DNA from: Chondrosia reniformis
Lineage: Eukaryota; Porifera; Demospongiae; Chondrillida; Chondrillidae
Length of the DNA stretch: 64,000 nucleotides
Reading direction: 5' to 3'
Assembly: GCA_947172415.1 (NCBI GenBank)
Contig: OX359189.1
Span: 7,454,501-7,518,500, forward strand
The position numbers were made by a program, and so were the translations under genes. The notes under the pieces were generated by a model, which worked only from the letters and a program-made list of their open reading frames with translations, was not told the origin of the DNA and did no database searches. Positions 48,536 to 61,516 of the stretch are shown in pieces (position 1 is the first letter of the stretch; each line of letters starts with the position of its first letter).

Positions 48536-49389
48536 GACATTGGAGGGTCTGGACACAAGCATACAAATAGAGAGTAGCGGCTTCCAAAACTGAAAATGAA
48601 TTTTACCATCATTTTAACATAAATATATACGTTTTATAAGTACATTGTTGGCATATTGATGATATTGTCAGCAAAATTACTTTACAGTTATATTAAAAGC
48701 ACCTAAAAATATTCTGCCTCAAGTATGCCATTTATTAATTTGTTCACAACTGAAAATCCATATTCGTAGTAAAAAGTAAGTTTGTAGGTGTTAAAACGGT
48801 TAATAATTTCCTTGTTCATGAAAATCCATATGCTTCCCACCAAACTAATTGTGACGGTTCAGCAAGGTGCCACTGTGTATACTTGTACAAGTAGATAAAT
48901 ATAATAATATGTCAAACAATGGGTGAGCAAGCGACTGTTAATAACAATGAGGAATGACTGTATTGTTATATCCATGGGAACCAGGATTAGGAGAAGCCAT
49001 AAAATTCAGCACTATTAAGAGCTTTTCCCAGTACTGCAAATTCTTTATCATAAAAGGACATTACATCACTAGTAGGCAATCCCCTCTCCCTTTAATGAAA
49101 CCTACTAACAAAGGACAAGAATTCCAGACAACTCTACAAAGTGCCAATAAACTCAACCCTTAGCTGAAAACATTCAAAAGGGAGTCACAGAGTACATGCC
49201 AGTATATCTATGTTGGCTGATGAATGTAGTCACTCAAATGGATTCAAAGAGAAAAACAGATACTAAAGTATGTGTACGTACCCACAGGACTTCTTTGACC
49301 CACACACTAGAATCCCAGTGGGTATTGCATCATACCAGCTCTGAATTTCACAACACAACTCACTCATACAGACACATACACAAGTGTTT

Positions 49390-49613
49390 GTGAGTGCCAC
49401 CAATAGAAATAGCAGAAAATGGATCCCCAACTGAAATTATGGCCCTTAGAGTATGTTTGAATGAAATTATCTTCTTTCAAAGGAGATATGGTTGATTAAA
49501 AATATTGCACTGCATACATGTTACCATATGGAATATACGTATATCATGGCCATTTTTTTCGATAAATACGTACCCTGAGGCCATTTTCTACAATTTCTAT
49601 TGGCAGTGCTCAC
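49390..49613. mobile_element. Inverted-repeat MITE, about 224 bp
   Basis: Left end GAGTGCCACCAATAGAAATA then GCAGAAAATGG matches the reverse complement of the right end (CCATTTTCTACAATTTCTAT then TGGCAGTGCTC). Related right ends occur near 54040-54085 and 57585-57640 (CATTTTCTTGATAAA, CTACTGG, CAC). Confidence 0.7.
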
Positions 49614-49654
49614 AATTTTTATATACAGATTTTTCCTGTTTCTAGCAAATGTAA

Positions 49655-52600
49655 CTAACGTTTCTTGGATGCGTCTTCTATTACGTTGTCAACCAAAGCC
49701 TTGGCATCATCTTCAACTGACTTCTAATGGGAGAACAACATCAAGCTGGTACAGAGGTACAGCAACACAAGTGGAGTAATTAGAATAAATGTGCAACGTG
49801 TATCACTATTTGACTCTGGATTTTTGGATTTTACCCCTTAGTCACTCATGTCTCCCGAGGAGCCCAATGAGCCAATGGGTGAAGTTCACTAAATGGGAAC
49901 CAGAGTCTCCCTAGCCACTCAAAAACAAGAGGTAGAAACACTTGTATTTCACACTTCCTGTAAATAGGGTAGCCATGTTTTCCTGATTACATTGCATGAG
50001 GTTTAAGGTGTAGCTGTACAAGGAAATCCTACCGCATCATCTTCAGGTTGCTTAGTGATCTCCTCTTGAGACTGCTGAGGTTCAGCTGAAGTGCCCTCCA
50101 CTTGAGCTTCGGGTTCAGGCTGGGTTTCCTGGGGTTCTGGGACAGGCTCGGGCTGGGGTTCTGGGACAGGCTCAGGCTGGGTTTCCTGGGGTTCTGGGAC
50201 AGACTCGGGCTGGGTTTCCTGGGGTTCTGGGACAGACTCGGGCTGGGTTTCCTGGGGTTCTGGGACAGGCTCGGGCTGGGTTTCCTGGGGTTCTGGGACA
50301 GGCTCTTCAGTTTTCTGTGGTTCCTCTACAGTAGCTGGCTCTAACTTTGGCTCTTCTGTTTGTTTCTGTTCATCTTCTAAATAATAACACAACAAGTCAT
50401 CTGAAGACACTGTACTGTACAACTGGACAGGCATGAGGACGCCGTACTGTACAACTGGACAGGCATGAGGACGCCGTACTGTACAACTGGACAGGCATGA
50501 GGACGCCTTACTAAACTTAAACAGGAAAGGATAAATATATCCAATCCAATCTTATATACAAAAGTTCTTGCAAAGGTATGCTTAATGAAATCCTTAAAGG
50601 TACACATATTTTGGCAGAGACTTGTAAAAGAGGTGTTCTTGTGAGAAGTTCACTCAAAGCTACAGCCATGACAAACTGTTACATACGTATGTGTAGCCAG
50701 TACAATATCCCCTCACATGGTCACTCTGGCACTCGATTATACCACATTGGTTAGAGAATACACACAATGGGAGATACAGAGTGCACCAGACAATAACACA
50801 CAGAACAGACCTACCTACGTACACACTAGTTCATATGTGCATGTGATGTAAATAATCATTGGGAGATATTATGCCTGACCAAACAAGTGACTGAAGTCCT
50901 ATTTAGTTGGGAGACCAAAGTCCTATTAAAAACCAATTTATTGCCTCCAGTCATCCAAGATGAGAAAAATCAAAGACAGCTGCTCTGCCCTTTTAAGGCC
51001 TATTCATTAAGCAGATTCTTAATATGTATGTAATATGTACAGCTGCAATTTCTAATTAGCTAAAAGCACAATAAAGAAAGGAATCATTTCATGAGAATGT
51101 TCAGTTCCTACTGGAGATATGCAATGGACACACAGGACTGAAGAGAATACTATTCCTAGTCTTACCAGGTGCCTTTTCATATTCACTGCGAAGGAAAGTC
51201 CTAACTCCCTCTGCAATCTCCTCATCATTGGGGCTTAGGTCACGCTAAAGTCAGAAGAGAGATTATTCAATACCGCACAAGTACAATTGTAAACAAGTAC
51301 GTTCATCACTTTATAAATACTAATACATCAAAACTATTTCTCCTTAAGATACTAATATATTACATACGTACATACGTACATTTTATACAGTTTTGTATGC
51401 AGGTATTCTATGTACAGTACATTCAAATTATATAATTACATTTACCTGTAAATTAGGTTCAATTTCAGCTGCTACAACATTAGTAGGTCTGTCTTCAGTA
51501 AGAGATGCACTTCTCTTTACTTTTGGCTTTTGGGCTGCAGAAGTAGGTACATAAATAGGAAGGATTTAGGGAGGAAGACAAGAGGACATAACCCCACCCC
51601 CCCAGGGTCACTGATGAGGGATGGAATTCCCAGAAGCAACTGTCTGACCCGGTAGAAAAAGGAAACATCAGTATGAAGCTCTAACACAATATTTTCAAAT
51701 ACTTACGTCTGCTGAATCTCTCACTGTAGGTTCTGTTAAAAAGAGGAAAAAATAAAAAAATAAACTAGCACACAGGATGCTGCAGTTTACATGGTTTTCA
51801 TTTGTGTGGGTAATCGGACAAAGTTTTTGAGATATTTCCTAAGACTTCAAAGCTCTGGACAACTGAACTAAAATGTACTGTAGTACCTCTTAAAGTCTGG
51901 TTGACTAGGTCTGGGTTCCGCCTCTTTCAATTGCTTCAGGGTTCTACCACTGTATCTGAACTTTGACCCCCTCTTAAAGGAGAAGCTGAACCTGCTTGGT
52001 GCTGATTGAGGGGTGGGGGATGGGCGCCTGAGACAGAAATGAGAAAATACTTTAAACTCTGATCACAAACAAGTTTTCTACAGCAACTACTTAGCATACA
52101 GAACCTAACATGTAATCAATAGAGAATGAGGAACTACATGTGTGTAGCCAAGGATAAGTACCTGAAAAATGTGTGTTGTTCTGCACAGACCACCCAAAGT
52201 CTCTTGGCGGTGGATTGATTGTGAAAGGTCAGCTCTAGAAGAGACGGCTTGAAATTCTCAGGCTTTTCCAACGATGGGTCAAACCAGATCTTAAACCTTT
52301 TCTTACTAAAGCCCACCCTGACAATATCTGACCAATCAAATTTGTGGATTTCTTTGGCCTCATGGAAAATGGTCAGTCCTCTGTAGGAGATTCCAATAAT
52401 TACTTGGTTCTGACGATTGTCCTGCAGGAAGACAATGGTATTTACAAGTTTAGCCTCAAAATTCTCCTAGGAAACAGGGAATCCTAGAAAGATTCCTAGA
52501 AATAGCTATTATTATTCCTTTACAAGATAACATCACCTCTATTTTTCTTATTACATAAATTGTGGGTAACGGAAAACAAAATATTAAGTTTATAAATTGC

Positions 52601-55600
52601 AGGTATGTAGTTCAAATAACATACTTACAAATCATTAAATATATTTTTAGACAGTAACATATGTAGATACATAAACCCAGCTACGTAACTATGTCAGGGC
52701 AAACCCCCATATCGGAAACTGCTTCTGTATGTACAAAAAAGTATAACAACTTCCTGACATGTTCAATGTCCGTATATGACGATGAGAGATAGAGGGATCA
52801 ATTTAGAGAATTTTAATGAGTTCTTTAAATCTTTACATGTCAGAAATCCAGCAATTTAAATAAGACACATTAACTTCCAAACAAGTTTCAGAATACTAAA
52901 TTCATACGTATATTCCAGACCTGTAAGTGTATTATTTATGTATGTACAATCTACAGATATCATACAATCGCACTAGCTAAGCCTACGTACATACGTATAC
53001 ACACACCTGAGCTGTGTAGGTGTGAATGCCGTAGCGGGATAGACTGCGAGCAATCTGGAGGAAAGACACTTCACATTCCTCTGGATACATGTCCTTCTTC
53101 CTCTTGTGAAGCTCACGCACTTTATCTTCGGTATCTGGAGGCTAACAAGACAATCAAGTTTATATCACATGAAAATGATGAACAAATGTCTTTTTAGAGT
53201 GCAAGCTGAATGAAGCAGAACCAACATATGTGATAGTTGAGAGGCAACAGAAAAAAATGATTAAGTACTATTTTGATATTGAAAGAATAGTGTCTGAAGA
53301 ATTGAGACTCCAGTGAGCTGTACATTGTAAGTTGACTTTAATTCCATATCAAATTAAATTAGCCACTATTTCCATAACATACGTATGTAACAGACTAGCA
53401 ATAATGTATATATACGTACATACGTATCTTTGGGATGGTACATCCTTCGACTTTTGAGTGTTTAAAAACGCAGTTGGTTTTCGATTCTTCATCAAACGTT
53501 TCGACCCTGGGGGTCTTCCTCAGTCATGTACCATCCCAAAGATAAGTTCGACGCAGTTATAAGGAATCCTTATTATATTATTATACATATGTATGTATCC
53601 TTATCTTTCTTCCAATCTTAACTTTCACATATTATGTCAAATAAAGAAGAGCAAGCAGCATGTAGACTGGTCTGGTGAATTAGCTGGTATGTACACTCAG
53701 TGAGGTACGTATGGAAACTCACAGCTGCCTCCACTGAAGGATAGAAGAACTTGATGAAGTCGTGAGTGTAACCTTCAGGGTGCGCCTCAGGGTTGTAATC
53801 ACCAACAGAAGCTGCAGCAACCAACATGCAGTATGTCTTTGTGTATACATAATGTACGTACATACTGTATGTAGAGATAATGGCACCACAGATTAATTGA
53901 TTTCTTCCCATTAATTGTAAATATGGCCACTGAGAACATGTGTACAAAGTTTGATTAAAATTCTATTTATCATGAAGGAGATATAATCAATTAAAATAAA
54001 GGATTAGAAAAATATGGTGGCCATTTTCTTGATAAATTTCTACAGCATTTTCCTGTAATATCTACTGGCACCACTCACATATGTACAAGTATGTATATAC
54101 GCATGTACATACGTATGAAGCTATTGAAGGTAAATACACACACGGATATGCCACTCTTATAACCTATATCCACTACACGTGTGTGTACGTAGATGTACTC
54201 ATTTACCAGTTTCACTTACATTGTAGAACCAAGACCAATAGTTCATTCAACTCATCAATGGAGACTTGAATCCTACAAGGGTTGCAGAACAAACGATTAA
54301 ATGCAACGTAAGTACCAACATATACAGCATTATTACCATAGCAACAAAGGTCACATGATCAATTTGTTTGCATACAATAAGAGACATACCTCTGCACCTT
54401 GATGTCACGACAGACTTGGAGCACGTACTGGTATCTTGTAATGTCCTCCTTGAACACAGATGGATCTTCAATGTAGTACTTGACACCAAAAAACAGCCTC
54501 CAAACACCATCATCATCTAATGTCACATACACACACAGATTAAGTAATTCACTGTATGTATGTCGCAATCCTACAACATAGCAGTTCATAAAAACAGTGA
54601 AGATTTGTTGTATATACTGTAAGATACATAAATTTTGAACTTAGAGAAGAAGACAATTCTCTGCTGGGGTCACTAATGGACTGGCATCCCAGAAACAGCT
54701 GTATGGCCCAATGGAAAAAGGAAAACAAAAGAATGGTTTGTATGAAACATTATCCTCATCCAAAGCTCTATAGGTTTCCATAAGTGATAGGTCTATGGGA
54801 AACAGTCTATTCTAAATATTGTCCATAGCCAGTCCATTGATATGTAAATATAGGAAAATGGTATCTTATTATGTAACATATACGTTCATAGGTGGTTGGT
54901 AAATGAGTCCAAGTCAAGGACTTTACAAGTAACACTACTTTTATCTACCCACTTACCAACTGGTATTTGCCTTTTTGCAGATTTAAGTGGATCCAAATAA
55001 ACCTGTAACCACATCAAAGACACATACTTAATGCACTATATATAGAGTATAAGATATAAGATACTACAACATGGACATACTGGTTCACTCATTAGTCTCT
55101 GCTCAGTAGGGACTTACCCTCATTGTATATATATAGAGCATAAGATACAAGATACTACAACATGGACATACTGGTTCACTCATTAGTCTCTGCTCAGTAG
55201 GGACTTACCCTCATTGTATATATATAGAGCATAAGATACAAGATACTACAACATGGACATACTGGTTCACTCATTAGTCTCTGCTCAGTAGGGACTTACC
55301 CTCATGTTGTTGTCAAGGTAATAGAGTGAAAAGTAGTCCTTCTCTGAAAGGTCCAGTGCTGTGAACACCTCGTCAAATAATACAGATGCCTTGCACTTAC
55401 GCTGCAGAATTAAGAGCGTCACTAATTGTGTCACAAGGTTGTAGAGACTATTGAATAAACTGCAAAGTATCAGTACGTCAGTGTTACATAAGCAGAGAGT
55501 GGTCAAAAAATGTTGCAAAGTACAGTATACACGGAAATTATCTTTACATTCCTAAGTGAACTTCCCAACGAACTTCTATATCTATCTATCTATCTATACA

Positions 55601-58600
55601 TAAGGCATAATCCATATGCTCCATATTTCTCGATATAATATCAATCATGTATACATTGACCAATAGTTAATTGAATGTGACCTCTTATTGACCTCTTATT
55701 ATTGGTAAATACAGACTGCTTCGGTTGTAAATAAGTTCAATATGTACGTATATACAGTGAAACTCTGATAATATGTATGCCCAAGGGAAGCAAAATATAG
55801 TACTTAGTAAGCAAAAATAGAATCTTTACATTATAATTAAACCCACTGCTACATCAAACTCATTGCTACATCAAACTCATTGCTACACTACATAAAGCTT
55901 TGAGACAAAATTGATGTCTATTTCTTCCTTTTACATCATACCAGAGACAAATCTATCATCAACAATGTACATGTACGTACAGGGCGGCCATTTTCAGGTC
56001 CTCCCTACTTATATATAGGTATAGTATTCCAGTCCACCCTAGTTACACAAGTGTTAAGTATGCATTAGTGGTCAGTTGCAGTATCTCTGGAATGTCCAGT
56101 AGTCCCTGAGAAGGAACACACCACACAGCACATTCCTTTCAAGTGGAGTGTTGGCAGCCATCCTATCTGGTGCATAGACCTGTGGGCTGCTGTATTGCAT
56201 GAGCCAAGGAATCATATTTACAAAAGATCAAGAAGAAGACAAGATTCCCCATTATCACTGATGAAGGGTGAAATTCCCAGAAACAGCTGTCTGGCCCAGT
56301 GGAGAAGAGAAGGAGAAGGAAAGGAGAAAAGTCTTGTATCCTCATTATGTGATTATCAATCAAATACATACAAATACATACGTATATACACATGCGTATA
56401 TACATACAAATGGGATTATTTCTATGGCTGCTGTACATTTTAGGAGTGCTAGAACTGTGGGACCAATGAGGTGCTGTTTATCAAGAGGTGCTGTCACCTC
56501 TTACCATGTCCATTTACGTAGCTAATTCTAGAACTGATCAAATTTATCTCTACTACTATGTAACAGTAAACATCTACAAACAGATAATTAATACATTAGA
56601 AAGGCTAAGTATAATCTTCTTCTAGGCAGGGTTAAAATCAAGGTAAATTTTTTGGGGATTAAATGCAATTAGAAAATTATACAGTTAATGAATTTGTAAT
56701 TGTACATACTGTACACATAGCTGAATGGGGTTGCCATGGAGTTGTAATAATAATGATGTAATAGGTCGTTACCTTAACCTACATAAACACAGCATCTGTA
56801 TGACATGTGTTGACCACAAAATAACAGTCTCTACTACCATCTTATCCTCATGTAAACTTTTTGTGTAGGTAGAGCGACCATTAACATTTAAAGTTGAATA
56901 GATTCTCCAAATAGATTCCACCCAATTGTACAATTGCCCCACCTTGAAGGAAGTCAAACTGCCCATTTTAATAGCAAAACAAATACTGAACTACAGTATT
57001 TTGCCCTTCAAATATTGTATTTTGCTCCCCTCCTCCCCCCACCCCCCCGTGATATTTCTAGAGAACCCTGCATCTACGTATATATAATCAACACTACACA
57101 GGTGCTTAGAAGGTAAGATGACAGTTGAATACTGGACTTTGCACACAAAACAAAAGTGAATTATAACTGAGGGAGGATTCTGATTGGATAATTGGTGAAT
57201 GGCTACACAACCATACAAGGCAGCTGTGGTGTCTGTCCAATCATCAGCCACCTTGCCTTAAAAGGAAGCTCTTAATTGGCAGGGTCTAACTTCAGGCATT
57301 ATATGGTACAGGTCACTACCAGTTTTGAAAATGAGATGCCTTACAACCTAAGCCACGCCCAAAAGAGACACTCTTCCAAGGAGACACACCTTTTAAAGGA
57401 TCTGTACCTTAATTAAGAAGCCACATGTAATAAACTCAAAAGCAGCACTATATTCTATTATAGGAACCTACCCTCAACATACCAAGAGTTCAGGCAAGCA
57501 ATATCCCTCTAATATTAAGGTATAATTGATTAAATCACCATACCATATTATTATACATTTTTACCACATGGAAAATTTATGACGGCCATTTTCTTGATAA
57601 AGAAATTTCTGCTATTTCTACTGGGAGCACCTAACATATGTACTGTACATATAGCTAAAAGGATTTAGTCAGTAACAAGGAAAACATCCATTTTAGCAAT
57701 AATAAGGTTACCAAGCTAGCCAATTTTCAGCTGTCATGACTGTAAATTGTAAACAAATAACAAGGACAACCTCTAGATTCACCTACCTAAAACATCACTA
57801 AAACCTTACACCTCCAAATAAGGGGTACCAATGAAATCTACCAAACCAAAACACACAACAATGCAATTTCCTACAATCCTAAATCAACACAGTAAACACA
57901 AAAACAGCTGTACCACTAAACAAACACTTGGCGGACATTTTGTACTCTTTTGCACATAGGAAGGTCCCATGAGATTAAACCTTACACTTTCACCCTGCTT
58001 TCAATTTACACAAGAGGTTTCACTGACCCTAGGTCTGACTGCTGGTCACAGATAAGCAGGTGGATGACATTACAGAGCTGGACAGGTATGTAGAATTAGC
58101 AATTGACATCAGCAATGGAATTCTAGAATATCTACATAATTACAATATCTAATACACATGAAAATAAACAATCTACATTTATACATACATGCAAACAGTA
58201 CATATATACATGCAATCATGTTATACATAACTTCTAAAGTACATGGAACAAAGATAAGTTTCCAAGAATACTTATAATTCAAAAGGAGTAAATCATATTT
58301 TAATAATTGTCATGGCATTTTGATTGGAGAATTAAATCACACTTAATCACATTGTGCTTAACACAGTTGACTAAACAGCCAGACTATATATGTACTAAGT
58401 GATACATTAACAAAAACAGGATATCCATTAATTACCCAATCGGCTGAACATAAAACCTAGGTATAGTGAATGACTAATTAATTTGTTGTTTGTACAGTTG
58501 ATTTAAGCGGGAAACATGAATGGAGCATTGCTGTGGCCATTGACTCAGTGGCAGAACACGGGTGGTGGCCGCCTCTACTGACTCCTGACTTCTGCCTTCA

Positions 58601-61516
58601 ATGTCTCTTTTGTGTTTTCCCTCCACCAATTATTAATTATTAATTATTTTATAATTTGACTATATTTCTGGTTTGAATCCATTTGATTATTTCTTCAATT
58701 AACAAATCTCCTTGACAACATGCTATAGGAACAACTATTAAGTACAGTAGACATGAAATGCAATTAATAGGTTTCACAGGTGCAACTTAAAATACTGTTA
58801 ATTGCTAATTCAAGATTATAATACAGCTATAAATTTAAACCAAGGCTTCCATTACAAAATACAAAGGTTCCACTATACCTATGAATGTAATTAAGTTCAA
58901 TATAATCTGGTCCTTAAAGAAAACAGTCTCGACTAATGAAGGAACCACAATAAAGCATTCTTGACAGGTAGCATTGTAGCACATTGCAGTCTACTGGCAT
59001 CACTTTCATCACTTATCAAATGATAGGTGTTGTTGAGAAACAGATACCCAAACCAAACATATATTATGACATCACACAATAGAACAGCATTCTTAAAATA
59101 CATTTACACATAAACAATTAAAGGAAACAAACACTTCAATTTCTGAATCCACTATTATTAAAAGTATCAAAACATACGTATGAATATATTATTCGTGTTT
59201 TCGGTTTTGAATTTCCATTTCAACTTATACTTGTTTTGTATACACAACAATATCAGATAAACAACAATATTACTGTATATCATCTCCTACACAGTACACT
59301 ATATTATTGGTATACTATTGGATTGGATTGCTTATATATTCAGGGGAAGCCCCTTTAGCCAATGGCTACTACACTAGGCACCCTGTAAAGTATACAATAG
59401 ACTGAAATGAAAATAACAAAATTGTTTAATGTCAGTGTATTGTAAATGGAGTAAAAGGTGAGTTATTATTGTCATACAAAGGTTAATAGTCCAGGCATAT
59501 GTTCATGCACATGCAGTCAGTTTGAAGCAGATGCTATTCTTGTAAGTGATGACAAGGAGTGAGAGATAGAGGGTGGAAGGGCTCGAGCGCCACAGGGAAA
59601 CGCCAAGCAAGCATTGTTATATACTTACAATACATCAAAGAGAATTAACAAAATAAATAATATTTACAATTTATTGTTGGAATACAATTCATAATAAACA
59701 AGGTTGACTAAATAAACAACTCAGAGTTCATATAAAAGGCCTCCAAAGAGAGCTAATGCATATTATTATAATATTGAATTACATTCAGTTCTCGTAATCA
59801 GGCCATCTTTACATATGAGCCAACTTAGAGTTGTAAACACCTTAATATCATTTAGCATTCCACATATTGTAAATCAAGATGACTTTGCTACAGATACTGC
59901 ATGCCTGTGTAACTGGTAAACAGTTGTGGTTTTATATCACTGGAGCTATTTGAGGTTAAGCAGCTGCTGAGTTACACTCAATGTCAAGAATATGATTATC
60001 TGTAAACAGAATCACAACTGGCAGCCAAAGGACATACAAATGTCATATCTAGGATGCCTAACAATTATTTCCCATCCATGCAGGATTCACAAAAGATCAA
60101 GAAAAAGATAAAGATTCCCAGGCTCACTGATGAAGGGTGAAATTCCCAGAAACAGCTGTCTGGCCCAGTGGAGAAGAAGAGAAGGAGAAAACTCTTGTAT
60201 CCTCATCCCAAAGCTCTCACTAGGCTTAGTTCCCTATAGGCCAAGGTAGATGTAGCATGTAAGAAAAAAGGTGTATTAGATTATTTGTGCAACACAGGAT
60301 GAAGAGTGGTAACTCTACCTAGAAAGACCTCATTCAAAGTGTAGAGACTACAAGAGTACACAGAAGCCAGACCTCCCCACACATATACACCTTGTAAACA
60401 TGTATATATTTATAGAAAATGGGACCCCAAATATAACTCTACATAATCAAGGTAAATTTGTAAACTACTTACAGGTATGACAATTAATATACCCTAACAT
60501 CTGAACACAACGTTTGTGGTCATGCATTACAAGAAAATCTGATTGGTTAAGTAAACTGTCATAACCTTTATGTGGACTATTAATTAGAACCATTTGTTGG
60601 CAATAAACACTATATAATAAGAACGATCAATGAGGACTGCAATGATTGGACAAGAATGACTCACTCGAACAGAAAACACTTGTTTGGTGTCGTCGAGCAA
60701 GGTAACCTGAACTTGAGCTTCCTTCTTACTGCGCTTCTTCTTCTGTTTCTCTTCTTTCATCCGCTTCTTCTCCTCCTCCTTGGCTTCCCTCTCCTTCTGC
60801 TTCCTTGCCTTTTCTTCCAGCTCTTTCTGTCTCTTCTCCTCCTTCAGTTTCTCCTTCTCAACCTTGTTTTCTTCCTTTGCCTGAGGAAGGACAGAGCAAA
60901 GAGACCATAACAAAATAAACAGACTACCAACATCTCCTAACAAGTCAGTCAGTGGCTCACAGTGAAGCACATCACATTACATTCATTGAATGTAAAGATA
61001 ATCAAGACTTCAGACAAGATTTGAAAATGCTCTTAGTGCTTGAAATTTCAAACAAAAAATGGATTTCTCCTTGCCACAAAGGTTGAAAAATATAATAGGA
61101 TGGCTGAAATTCACACCTCATCATTAATAGAATTGAAAGGTATTCAAAAAGTCTTTGAAACCACTCTAGAGAATTAACAATGTGTGGCACCTCATTTAAC
61201 TATGCTGCATAAATTGCCATTAAGTATCTCTAGGCTTCATTAAAATTGATTGCCTAATGCATGTACTAAATAGCATAATTGAAGAATCAATATGTAGTAG
61301 GCAGCAGATGGTAGTGAGTGATTAATTACTTTTGAAGCATTTACCTACCTCATTTTCAGTTACAGCTGCCTCTTCTCCATTGCTTGGTTGACTGGTAGGG
61401 TCAGTCTCATTCTGAGGTTCCGATTCCACTTTCTCTGCTTCTGGTTTTGAATCCGGTTTAGCTCCTGGTTGTTCAGAGTCACCATTGATGGCAATTTCTG
61501 GTTGTTCTTCAGACAT
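49655..61516 (-). CDS. EPB41: Protein 4.1-family FERM protein
   Basis: 15 exons: 61516-61349, 60880-60665, 55401-55300, 55002-54957, 54516-54390, 54272-54220, 53811-53723, 53141-53007, 52421-52162, 52027-51887, 51732-51707, 51534-51446, 51244-51166, 50376-50033 and 49723-49655 (TAG), giving 647 aa. Order: acidic N-terminus (1-56); a highly charged K/E helical stretch (57-115); FERM (about 117-400: VTLLDDTKQVF, DYFSLYYLDN, EDITRYQYVLQV, DYNPEAHPEG, YGIHTYTAQ, QVIIGISYRGL and CAEQHTFFR); the FERM-adjacent region (FSFKRGSKFRYSGRT, 415-431); then an acidic tail with VPEPQETQPE(P/S) repeats (about 540-600). Protein 4.1 links membrane proteins to spectrin and actin; the FERM-adjacent segment is a known phosphorylation site region. 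No C-terminal 4.1 domain is present and the protein ends KALVDNVIEDASKKR, so it is shorter than vertebrate EPB41. Exon 11 is a 26-nt microexon. Coracle/EPB41L is an equally fair name. Confidence 0.93.
49806..49912. mobile_element. Relative of the 35632-35762 inverted-repeat element
   Basis: It contains CACTCATGTCTCCCGAGGAG and CCAATGAGCCAATGGGTG, shared with 35632-35762, with GACTCTGGATTT / CCAGAGTC at its ends. It lies in the last intron of the protein 4.1 gene. Confidence 0.55.
50105..50300 (-). repeat. Coding 30-bp minisatellite in protein 4.1 exon 14
   Basis: About six in-frame copies encode VPEPQETQPEP or VPEPQETQPES; one copy is shortened to VPEPQPEP. Length variation would not shift the frame. 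Confidence 0.92.
50417..50512. repeat. 32-bp tandem repeat x 3 just upstream of protein 4.1 exon 14
   Basis: A unit containing GTACTGTACAACTGGACAGG then CATGAGGACGCC lies 40 bp from the exon-14 acceptor on its intron side. Confidence 0.9.
51590..51680 (+). repeat. Main interspersed element, partial
   Basis: CAGGGTCACTGATGAGGGAT then GGAATTCCCAGAAGCAACTG. It lies between protein 4.1 exons 11 and 12. Confidence 0.75.
53424..53583. mobile_element. Foldback element
   Basis: ATCTTTGGGATGGTACAT at the left is reverse-complemented by ATGTACCATCCCAAAGAT at the right. The centre has TTTCGACC and GGTCTTCCTCAGTC. It is related to 6664-6926 and lies in a protein 4.1 intron. Confidence 0.75.
54640..54860 (+). 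repeat. Main interspersed element, diverged
   Basis: GGGGTCACTAATGGACTGGC, CATCCCAGAAACAGCTG and ATCCTCATCCAAAGCTCTAT. Confidence 0.7.
55024..55302. repeat. 91-bp tandem array (3 copies) carrying the protein 4.1 exon-3 5' splice site
   Basis: The plus-strand phrase GACTTACCCTCAT occurs at 55111, 55202 and 55293, exactly 91 bp apart. On the minus strand this is ATGAGGGTAAGTC; the 55293 copy is the functional exon-3 donor and the other two are intact decoys 91 and 182 bp downstream. The copied unit includes the last few exon bases. Using a decoy would read into a stop (TGA) within 12 nt. Confidence 0.92.
56211..56342 (+). repeat. Main interspersed element, left part
   Basis: ACAAAAGATCAAGAAGAAGA, ATCACTGATGAAGGGTGAAA and CTGTCTGGCCCAGTGGAGAA. 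Confidence 0.85.
60081..60292 (+). repeat. Main interspersed element, near full length
   Basis: GGATTCACAAAAGATCAAGA, CTCACTGATGAAGGGTGAAA, TCACTAGGCTTAGTTCCCTA and TAGATGTAGCATGTAAG. Confidence 0.88.

Larger units (their letters stand above)
44460..49654. other. Intergenic region between the CPI-motif promoter and the protein 4.1 3' end
   Basis: About 5.2 kb with no recognisable gene. It holds a purine-rich GAGAGG tract (44726-44835), minisatellites at 46646-46838 and 46930-47055, a G-run cluster at 48484-48535 and an inverted-repeat element at 49390-49613. Confidence 0.55.
55402..60664 (-). other. Protein 4.1 intron 2 (5.3 kb)
   Basis: The largest intron of the gene. It holds two forward copies of the main interspersed element (56211-56342, 60081-60292), a right-end fragment of the 49390 MITE family near 57585-57640 and AT-rich filler. 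No coding exon was recognised. Confidence 0.55.
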
